Positions 11,101 to 21,100 of a stretch of 64,000 bases of DNA are shown in pieces. A program made the position numbers and the translations under genes. The stretch comes from Apteryx mantelli (taxonomy: Eukaryota > Chordata > Aves > Apterygiformes > Apterygidae). The stretch is from assembly GCF_036417845.1 (NCBI RefSeq), contig NC_090016.1, positions 542,992-606,991 on the forward strand, read 5' to 3'. Position 1 is the stretch's first letter. Each line of letters opens with the position of its first letter. The notes under the pieces were generated by a model. The model saw only the letters and a list, made by a program, of their open reading frames with translations. It did not search any database and had not been told where the DNA came from.

Positions 11101-14100
11101 CCTCCGTGCGTCTCCTCTGAGCGTCTTTTCCGAGCGTCTCCTCCGAGCGTCTCCTCCACGTGTCTTTGAGCGTCTTCTCCAAACGTCTTTTCCGCGTGTC
11201 TCCTCCGGGCGTCTCCTCTGCGTGTCTTTGTCTCCTCTGTGTGTCTCCTCCGAGTGTCTTCTCCGAATGTCTTTTCCAAGTGTCTCCTCCGAGTGTCTTT
11301 GAGCGTCTTCTCCGAGCGTCTTTTCCGAGCGTCTCCTCCGAGTGTCTTTGAAAGTCTCCTCCGCACGTCTCCTCCGTGCGTCTCCTCCAACGTCTCCTCC
11401 GCGTGTCTCCTCCGAGCATCTCCTCCGGGCGTCTCCTCCGAGCGTCTCCTCCGTGTGTCTCCTCCGAGCGTCTTCTCTGAGCGTCTCCTCCGCGTGTCTT
11501 CTCTGAGCGTCTTCTCCAAGCATCTTCTCCGAGTGTCTCCTCCATGCGTCTCCTCCGCGCGTCTCCTCCGCGCGTCTCCTCCAACGTCTCCTCTGCGCAT
11601 CTTCTCTGAGAGTCTTCTCCAAGCATCTTCTCCGTGCGTCTCCTCCAACGTCTCCTCCGCGCATCTTCTCTGAGCGTCTTCTCCAAGCATCTTCTCCGGG
11701 CGTCTCCTCTGCGCGTCTCCTCCGGGCGTCTCCTCCGCGTGTCTTTGAGCGTCTTCTCCGAACGTCTTTTCCGAGCATCTCCTCCACGCGTCTCCTCCTC
11801 GTGTCTCCTCCATGTGTCTTCTCCGAACGCCTTTTCCGAGCGTCCCCTCCGCCCCGCAGGTGCACCAGGAGCGCCTCTACCAGGAATACGCCTCGAGCCA
11901 AGCGGAAGGCCGCCTGCGGCAGGCGGAACGGGCCTGCGCCCGCCGCCTCCAGGACAAGGAGGCCGAGGTGGCGGCCGTGCGCGCCGAGGTGGCCTCGCTC
12001 AAGCGTCTCCTCGAGGAATACCAGGGCAAGTTCACGGCTCTCTCCGAGCGCCTCATGGAGCGCAACCGCCAGTACCAGAAGCTGCAGGGCCTCTACGACG
12101 GCTTGCGCCTCCGCAACATGGCCGCCGGCGGGCGCGGCCTGCCCGCCTCGGCTTTGCCCACGGGTGAGGAGGCGCCGCCGCCGGGGGGAAGGAGGGAAGA
12201 TGGCCGCCGTGGGGAAGGGGGATTGTGGGAAGGAAAAGATGGCTGCCATGGGGAAGGGGGAAGATGGCCGCCGTGGGGAGGGAGGGAAGATGGCCGCCGT
12301 GGGGGAAAGGGGGGGACTGTGGAGAAGAAGATGGCCGCCATGTGGAAGGGAAAAGATGGCCGCCGTGGGGAAGGGGGAGAAGATGGCCGCCATGGGGAAG
12401 GAGGGGAAGATGGCCGCCGTGGGGAAGGGAGACTATGGAGAAGGAAAAGATGGCCGCCGTGGGGAAAGGGAAGATGGCCGCCGTGGGGAAGGAGGGAAGA
12501 TGGCCGCCGTGGGGAAGGGGGAGAAGATGGCCGCCGTGGGGAAGGGGGGGAAGATGGCCGCCGTGGGGGAAGGGGGAAGATGGCCGCCATGGGGAAGGGG
12601 GGGAAGATGGCCGCCGTGGGGAAGGGGGACTGTGGAGAAGGAGAAGATGGCCGCCGTGGGGAAGGGGGGAAGATGGCCGCCGTGGGGAAGGGGGGAAGAT
12701 GGCCGCCGTGGGGAAAGGGGGGGAAGATGGCCGCCGTGGGGAAGGGGGGGGAAGATGGCCGCTGTGGGGAAGGGGGGGAAGATGGCCGCCGTGGGGAAGG
12801 AGGGAAGATGGCCGCCATGGGGGAAGGGGGAAGATGGCCGCCGTGGGGGAAGGGGGAAGATGGCCGCCATGGGGAAGGGGGGAAGATGGCCGCCGTGGGG
12901 AAGGGGGGAAGATGGCCGCCGTGGGGAAGGGGGAAAGATGGCCACCGTGGGGAAGGGGGAAAGATGGCCGCCGTGGGGAAGGGGGGGAAGATGGCCGCCG
13001 TGGGGAAGGCGGGGAAGATGGCTGCCGTGGGGAAGGGGGGAAGATGGCCGCCGTGGGGAAAGGGAAGATGGCCGCCGTGGGGAAGGAGGGAAGATGGCCG
13101 CCGTGGGGAAGAGGGGAAGATGGCCACCGTGGGGAAGGGGGAAGATGGCCGCCGTGGGGAAGGGGGGGAAGATGGCCGCCGTGGGGAAGGGGGAAGATGG
13201 CCGCCGTGGGGAAGGGGGGGGAAGATGGCCACTGTGGGGAAGGGGGGGAAGATGGCCGCCATGGGGAAGGGGGAAGATGGCCGCCGTGGGGAAGGGGGGG
13301 AAGATGGCCGCCATGGGGAAGGGGGGAAGATGGCTGCCGTGGGGAAGGGGGGGAAGATGGCCGCCGTGGGGAAGGGGGAAGATGGCCGCCATGGGGAAGG
13401 GGGGGAAGATGGCCGCCGTGGGGAAGGAGGGAAGATGGCCGCCGTGGGGAAGGGGAGGAAGATGGCCACCGTGGGGAAGGGGGAAGATGGCCGCCATGGG
13501 GAAGGGGGGGAAGATGGCCACCGTGGGGAAGGGGAGGAAGATGGCCACCGTGGGGAAGGGGGAAGATGGCCGCCATGGGGAAGGGGGAGAAGATGGCCGC
13601 CGCGGGGAATATGGCTGCTGGGGGAGAAGATGGCCGCCATGGGGAAGATGGCTGCCACCATGGGGAAGGGGGAAGATGGCGGCCACCATGGCGATGGGGA
13701 AGATGGCTGCCGTGGGCAAGATGGTGGTTGCCATGGTGGGGTGGGGGTGGGAAGATGGCAGCCACCATGGGCAAGATGGTGGCTGCCATAGCGGTGGGTA
13801 CAATGGCGGCCGCCATGTTGGGGCTACAATGGCAGCTTCCGTGGCTGTGGATACAATGGTGGCCACCATGGCAGCAGGTAAGATGGCGGCCGCCATGGCG
13901 GTGGGTGCAATGGTGGCCGCCATGATGGTGAGTATGATGGTGGCCGCCATGGTGGTGGATACAATGGCAGCTGCCATGGCAGCAGGTAAGATGGCGGCCG
14001 CCATGGTGGTGGTACAGTGGTGGCCGCCATGATGGTGGGTATGATGATGGCTGCTATGGTGGTGGGTACAATGGCAGCCATGGTGGTGGGTACGATGGTG

Positions 14101-14501
14101 GCCACCATGGCAGGGTGGGTACAATGGCGGCCGCCATGACGGTATGATGGAGGCCGCCATGGTGGTGGGTTAACAATGGCGGCCGCCATGTTGGGGCTCC
14201 AATGGCAGCTTCCATGGCTGTGGATACAATGGTGGCCGCCATGGCAGCAGGTAAGATGGCGGCCGCCATGACAGGGTGGGTACGATGGCGGCCGCTATGG
14301 TTAAGATGGCAGCCGGTGACGTGTTCCCCACCTTCCCCCCCCCCCCCCGCAGGTGCGGTCACCACGGCGACGCCGCCGGGCGCCTTCGGGCCCCTCTTCG
14401 GGGCCTCCCCCCCCGCGGGCGGCGGCTTCTTCCCCTTCGACTCCCCGGGGGCGGGCGAGGCGGCCCCGCCCCCCGGCTGCCCCGCCCCCCGCCGCCGCTA
14501 G
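8118..14501 (+). CDS. CCNB1IP1: CCNB1IP1 (HEI10), RING-type E3 ligase of meiotic crossover control
   Basis: HEI10 is a RING-like E3 ligase that marks crossover sites in meiosis and binds cyclin B1. Coding exons are 8118-8414 (99 codons), 11860-12163 and 14353-14501, all GT-AG and phase-compatible, giving 249 residues against 277 in human. Exon 1 holds the Cys/His zinc module (CNYPKC, VTACSHVFC, VCPACGS) and the well conserved KLDIVRTELSPSEEYKAMVL. Exon 2 is a coiled coil ending LMERNRQYQKLQGLYDGLRL. Exon 3 is short, Pro/Gly-rich and much diverged, keeping only a trace of the human FFSF-type tail. The start at 8118 matches human MSLCEDM. An in-frame upstream ATG at 8031 is less likely. No AATAAA is seen between the stop and TTC5. 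Confidence 0.95.
8465..11850. repeat. 12-bp GCGTCTCCTCCG minisatellite filling CCNB1IP1 intron 1
   Basis: About 3.4 kb of a 12-bp unit (GCGTCTCCTCCG with TCTTC, CATCT and TTTGAGC variants). It is strongly pyrimidine-biased on the sense strand. Because 12 is a multiple of three, frames of up to 994 codons stay open on the minus strand, but they encode only GDARRRRPEET-type repeats. It ends in the pyrimidine tract of the exon 2 acceptor. Confidence 0.97.
12185..14335. repeat. AAGATGGCCGCC minisatellite filling CCNB1IP1 intron 2
   Basis: From 12185 to about 13680 a unit of roughly 25 bp repeats AAGATGGCCGCCGTGGGGAA dozens of times. From 13680 to 14335 a related, more diverged form repeats ATGGCGGCCGCCATGG and ATGGTGGGTACAATGG. 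Each copy holds a YY1-like core and a strong Kozak-like ATG. Long frames on both strands (KMAAVGKGG, PRRPSSPPS) are repeat products. Confidence 0.96.
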
Positions 14502-15122
14502 GGGGCGGGGCCTTGAGGGGGGGAGAGGAGGAGGGTCACAGGGGATGGGGGTGGAGGAGGTGATGTGGGTCGTGGGGGGGGTAATGGGGGGGTCTGTGGG
14601 TCACGGGGGGGGCAGGGGGTGGGAGGGCACGTGGGAGGGGTTGGGGGTCCCGTGGGGGGGGGGGTGAAGGGGGGAGGCTGCACGTGCCGCGCGCGTCCAC
14701 GCGGCTGCTCCCTTCTGCGCATGCGCGAGTCGCTGCCTTCCCCCCCCCCCCCGCTCGGGGAGGGGCGGGGCCGGCGCGCGCAGCCGGCGGGGGGGGGGGG
14801 CGGAGCCCGGCGGGGAGAGCGGCAGGGAGGCGGCGGGCGGGAGGTGGAGAGGGGGGCGGAGCCCTGCGGGGAGGGGGGGCGGGTCCATGCTCTGCGCGCA
14901 GCCGGCGGCGGGGCGGGGGGGGGGAGAGGGGGGCGGGGTCGGGCTGCACGCGCGCAGCCGGCGGCGGCGTGGGAGGGGGGGAGGGGGGCGGAGCCCAGCG
15001 CGCGGGCGGGAAGCGGAGGGGGGGCGGGGCCGGGCTGCGCACGCGCAGTCGGCGGGGGAGGGGGGCGGGGCCGGGCTGCGCGCGCAGCCGGCGGGGGGGA
15101 GGGGGCGGGGCCCGGCGCGGCC
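14502..15122 (+). promoter_or_regulatory. TTC5: TTC5 promoter with tandem GC boxes and NRF1-type sites
   Basis: A CpG-rich 0.6 kb gap separates the CCNB1IP1 stop from the TTC5 start. TGCGCATGCGCG lies at 14716-14727 and TGCGCACGCGCAG at 15036-15048, both close to the NRF1 consensus. Between them, several copies of a unit near GGGGCGGGGCCGGGCTGCGC and GCGCGCAGCCGGCGG form a short promoter minisatellite. No TATA box is seen. Confidence 0.65.
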
Positions 15123-18100
15123 ATGGCGGCGGTGGAGCCGGAGCCGCCGCCGGCGCCGGCGGCTGCGGCGGGAGAAGAGGAAAAAGAGGAGGAGGAAGAA
15201 GAAGAAGAAGATGGCGGCGACGACGCTGAGGCGCTGCGGACCCTCGAGGTGTGTCTGCGGGGGGCGGGTCCTGTCCCGGACGCCTGGGCCCCCTTTAAGG
15301 AGGGGGGAGGGGGCGGCTCGGACGCCTGGGCCCCCTTTAAGGAGGGGGGAGGGGGCGGCCCGGACGCCTGGGCCCCCCCCCCTTGACATCTGTGGGGGGT
15401 GGGGGGGGGAGGCAGGAGCTGGTGGCGGAGCTGTACCGGTTCCGGGACGGGCTGCGGCGGGCGCCGGGGGGCGACGGTAACCGTGGCGACGCCGGTGACG
15501 GTAACCATGGCGACGGCGACCCCGGTGACCCTGGTGACCCCGGTGACGGTGACCGCGGTGACACGGCGGCAGCCCTGGAGGAGGAGATGGAGAAGACGCT
15601 GCGGCGCATGGACGAGGTGCAAGGTGCGGCCCACGATGCACTGGGGCGCTGCCCCCCCATGGCAGGTATCCCATAATGCCCCGGGGCGCTGCCCCATGGC
15701 CAGCGTCCCATAATGCCCTGGGGTGCTGCCCTATGGCGAGTGTCCCATAATGCTCCGGGGCGCTGCTCCGCGTTGAGCATCCCATAATGCCCCAGGGCAC
15801 CACCCCATTTTGAGTATCCCAGCATGCCCTGGGGCGCTGCTCCATGGCAAGTGTCCCATAATGCCCTGGGGCACCACCCCACGGTGAGTATCCCATAATG
15901 CCCCTGGGTGTTGCCCCATGGTGCACATCCCCTGATGCCCCAGGGCGCTGCCCCATGGCAAGTGTCCCATAATGCCTCGGGGCATTGTCTTATGGTAAAT
16001 GTCCCATAATGCTTTGGGGTGCTGCCTCATGACGAGTGTCCCATAATGCCCCAGGGCGCCACCTCGCTTCAAGCCTCCCATAATGCTTTGGGGCACTGCC
16101 CCACTTCAAGCATCCCATAATGCCCTGGGGCACTGCTTCGTGGTTGGTGTCCCACAATGCCCCGGGGCGCTGCCCCATGGTGCACATCCCATAATGCCCT
16201 GGGGCACCGCCCCGTTTCGAGCATCCCATAATGCCCCAGGGCTCTGCCCCATGGCCGGTGTCCCATAACGCCCCAGAGCGTTGCTCCACGGCGAGTATCC
16301 CATAATGCTCCTGGGTGCTGCCTCGCTTTGAGCGTCCCATAATGCCCTGGGGTGTTGCCCTATGGCAAGCGTCCCATAATGCCCCGGGGCATTGCCCCAT
16401 AGTAAGTGTCCCATAATGCCCTGGGGTGCTGCCCCACTTTGAGCATCCCATAATGCCTTGGGGCACCGCCCCATGGCGAGCATCCCATAATGCCCCAGGG
16501 TGCTGCCCTATGGCAAATATCCCATAATGCCCTGGGGTGTTGCCCTATGGCAAGCGTCCCATAATGCCCCGGGGCATTGCCCCATAGCAAGTGTCCCATA
16601 ATGCCTTGGGGCACCGCCCCATGGCAAGTATCCCATGATGCTCTGGGGTATTGCCCCATGGCAAGTATCCCACAATGCTCTGGGACCCCATCCCATTTCA
16701 AGTCTCCCATAATGCTTTGGGGCACTACCCCACGGCGAGCATCCCATAATGCCCCGGGGCACTGCCCCACGCTGCACATCCCATAATGCCCCAGGGCACT
16801 GCCCCATGCTGCACATCCCATAATGCCCTGGGGCACCACCCCATTTCAAGCATCCAATAATGCTTTGGGGCGCTGCCCCATGACGAGCGTCCCATAATGC
16901 CCCAGGACGCCACCTTGCTTCAAGCATCCCATGATGCCCTGGGGTATCGCCCCATGGTGAGCGTCCCATAATGCTCTGGGGCGCCGCCCCATGGTGCACG
17001 TCCCATAATGCCCCGGGGCCTTGTGCCGTGGCAAGTATCCCACAATGCCCTGGGGCGCCGCCCTGCTCCGAGCATCCCATAATGCTTTGGGGCACTGCCC
17101 CACGGCGAGCATCCCATAATGCCCTGGGGCGCCGCCCTGCTCCGAGCATCCCACAATGCCCCGGGGCTGAAACCTCCCCCCCTCCCACACCCCAACCCCC
17201 TCCTGTATCCCACAATGCCCCGGGGCTGAAACCCCCTTCCTTTACCCCAAGCCCCTCCTATATCCCACAATGCCCCGGGGGGCACCGCCCCCTTCCCGCC
17301 AAGCCCCTCCCACCCCAGAACGGACAAGCCCCGCCCCCATCCTGCCCCATAACCCCCGCAGGCCCCGAACGGTGCTGAGCGCCCACCCGAAAGGGGGGAG
17401 AAACCCACCCACCCACCCCGCGCCGTGGGGGGGGTGACGCCATGACGCCGTGGGGCCGGCCCCACTCCTGACGCCGTCTCTCCCGCCCGCTCCCACAGTG
17501 TCGGCGCGGAGCCGGGGCCGGGCGCTGGTGCTGCGCGCCCGAGCGCTCAGCGCCCTCCCCGGGGACCCGCGCGCCGAAGCCGCCCTGGGCCGAGCCGTGA
17601 AGCTGGCGCCGGCGCTGCCCGAGGCCTGGACCCGCCTGGGCGAAGCGCGGTGGCGCCACGGCGACCTGGAAGCCGCCCGCGAGTGCTTCGCCGGCGCCCT
17701 GCGACACGTGAGTGGGGTCCTGTGGGGTCGGGGGACACGTGTGGGTCTTGCTGTGGGGCTGGGGGACACATGTGGGTCACGGTGTGGCGCCATGGGGACG
17801 CGGAAGCCACCTGGGCCGGTTTCATTGGCGCTTTGCGACACGTGAGTGGGGTCCTGGGGGGTCGGGGGACACGTGTGGGTCTTGGTGTGGGGCTGGGGGA
17901 CACGTGTGGGTCTTGGTGTGGGGCTGGGGGACACGTGTGGGTCGCGCCGTGGGGCCGGGGGACGCATGTGGGGCCGGGGGACCCGCCTGGGCGAAGCGCG
18001 GTGGCGCCGTGGGGACGTGGAAGCGGCTCGCGAGTGTTTCGCCGGCGCCCTGCGACACGTGAGTGGGGTCGGGGGACATGAGTGGGGTCGTGGGGACACG

Positions 18101-21100
18101 TGTGGGTCTTGGTGTGGGGCTGGGGGACACGTGTGGGGCTGAGGGTGGCACCACGGGGACGTGGAAGCGGCTCGCGAGTGTTTCGCCGGCGCCCTGCGAC
18201 ACGTGAGTGGGGTCCTGTGGGGCTGGGGGACACGTGTGGGTTACGGTGTGGGTCTGGGAGACACATGTGGGTCTTGCCATGGGGCTGGGGGACACGTGTG
18301 GGTCTCGGCGTGGGGCTGGGGGACACGTGTGGGTCACGGCATGGGGCTGGGGGACACGTGTGGGTCTTGCTGTGGGGCTGGGGGACATGTGTGGGTCGTG
18401 GCGTGGGGCTGGGGGACACGTGTGGGTCTTGGTGTGGGTCTAGGAGACACGTGTGGGTCACGGCGTGGGGCCGGGGGACACGTGTGGGTCTTGCTGTGGG
18501 GCTGGGGGACATGTGTGGGTCGTGGCGTGGGGCTGGGGGACACGTGTGGGTCTTGGTGTGGGTCTAGGAGACACGTGTGGGTCACGGCGTGGGGCCGGGG
18601 GACACGTGTGGGTCACGGCGTGGGGCCGGGGGACACGTGTGGGTCTTGCTGTGGGGCTGGGGGACGTGTGGGTCGTGGCGTGGGGCTGGGGGACACGTGT
18701 GGGTCTTGATGTGGGTCCAAGGGACACGTGTGGGTCACAGTGTGGGGCCGGGGGACACGTGTGGGTCTCGGCGTGGGGCTGGGGGACACGTGTGGGTCTT
18801 GGTGTGGGACTGGGGGACACGTGTGGGTCTCGGCGTGGGGCTGGGGGACACGTGTGGGTCTTGGTGTGGGACTGGGGGACACGTGTGGGTCTCGGCGTGG
18901 GGCTGGGGGACACGTGTCAGTCTTGCTGTGGGGCCGGGGGATACGTGTGGGTCACAGCGTGGGGTCGGGGGACACGTGTGGGTCTTGGCGTGGGGCTGGG
19001 GGACACGTGTGGGTCACGGTGTGGGTCTGGGAGACACATGTGGGTCTTGCCATGGGGCTGGGGGACACGTGTGGGTCTCGGCGTGGGGCTGGGGGACACG
19101 TGTGGGTCTTGGTGTGGGACTGAGGAACACATGTGGGTCTTGGCGTGGGGCTGGGGGACACATGTGGGTCACAGCATGGGGCCGGGGGACACGTGTGGGT
19201 CTCAGCGTGGGGCTGGGGGACACGTGTGGGTCACAGCGTGGGGCTGGGGGACACGTGTGGGTCTCGGCGTGTGGCTGTGACACACATGTGGGTCTTGGTG
19301 TGGGGCCGGGGGACACGTGTGGGTCAGGGCGTGGGGCTGTGGGACACGTGTGGGTCTTGGCGTGTAAATGTGACACACGTGTGGGTCTTGGCATGTGGAT
19401 GTGACACGTGTGGGTCACGCCATGGGGCTGGGGGACACGTGTGGGTCGTGGCGTGGGGCTGGGGGACACGTGTGGGTCGTGGCGTGGGGCTGTGGGACAC
19501 GTGTGGGTCTTGGCGTGTGAATGTGACACACGTGTGGGTCACGCCATGGGGCTGGGGGACACGTGTGGGTCACGGTGTGGGGCTGGGGGACACGTGTGGG
19601 TCACGGTGTGGGGCTGGGGGACACGTGTGGGTCGTGGCGTGGGGCTGGGGGACACGTGTGGGTCTTGGCGTGTGGCTGTGACACATGTGTGGGTCTCGGC
19701 GTGGGGCTGGGGGACACGTGTGGGTCACGGCGTGGGGCCGGGAGATACGTGTGGATCACGATGTGGGGCCGGGGGACACGTGTGGGTCCTGCCGTGGGGC
19801 TGGTGGACACGTGTGGGTCTCGGTGTGGGGCTGGGGAACACGTGTGGGTCACGGCGTGGGGCTGGGGGACACATGTGGGTCACAGCATCCGTCTGAGCCA
19901 TCCCGTGTTCTTAGCGTGTGCTTAGCGTGTGCTTAGCGTGTGCGCGGGGTCGGGACATGGCGGCGCCGCGGCACCTGTCGACGGCGGGGTCACGTGTGGG
20001 TCGCGTGTGGGTCACGTGTGGGTCGCGTGTGGCTCATATCTGCTTAGCGTGTTCTTAGCATGTTCTTAGCGTGTGTTCGGCACGTGCAGGGCCTGGAAAA
20101 GGAGGTGCCGCGGCACCTGTCGATGACGGCAGGGTCACGTGTGGGTCACGTGTGGGTCGTTTGTGTGTCACATGTGCTTAGCATGTTCTTAGCATGTTCT
20201 TAGCATGTTCTTAGCATGTTCTTAGCATGTTTTTCCACACCACGGGGCCTGGACAAGGAGATATTGCGGCACTTATCGATGGCGACGCGGCGGCGTGTGG
20301 GTCGCGTGTGGGTCACATGTGCTTAGCATGTTGCTGTGTTTTCCTATCATTTTCTTAGCATGTTCTTAGCATGTTCTTAGCATGTTTCTTCCCTGTTCCA
20401 GAGTCGGGACAAGGAAGCGTCGCGGCGCCTATCGATGGTGGCACGGCCGCGTGTGGGACCCGTGTCGGTCGCGTGTGGGTCACGTGTCCTTAGCATGTTG
20501 TTCTGTGTTCTTAGCATGTTTTTAGTGTATTTTTAGCATGTTCTTAGCATGTTTCTTCCCTGTTGCAGAGTCGGGACAAGGAAGCGTCGCGGCGCCTATC
20601 GCTGGCGCCGCGGCCGCGTGTGCGACCCATATGGGTTCTGTGTGGGTCACGTGTCTTTAGCATGTTGTTCTATGTTCTTAGCATATTCTTAGCATGTTCT
20701 TGGCATGTTCTTGGCATGCTATTAGCCTGTTTCTTCCCCACCACAGGGCCGGGGGGAGGAGGCGCCGCGGTGCCTGTCAATGGCGCTGTGTCCGGCGGGG
20801 CTGCATGGGGGTCACATGTTCTTAACGTGTTCTTAGCATGTTCTTAGCATGTTCTTAGCATGTTCTTAGCATGTTCTTAGCATGTTCTTAGCATGTTTTT
20901 CCCCATTACAGGGCCTGGACAAGGAGGTGTCGCAGCACCTATCAGTGCTGCCGCGTCCAGCGGGGCTGCGTGTGGCTCACATGTGTTTAGCGTGTTCTTA
21001 ACATGTTCTTGGCATGTTTTTAGCATGTTCTTAGCATGTTCTCGGTATGTTTCACCCTCCTACAGGGCCCGGACAAGGAGGCGTCGCGGCGCCTGTCGAT

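Noticed and set aside
9409-12393. 994-codon open frame on the minus strand
   Set aside because: It follows the 12-bp array of CCNB1IP1 intron 1. The unit length is a multiple of three, all frames stay open, and the product is only an RRRSEETHGGDA-type repeat.
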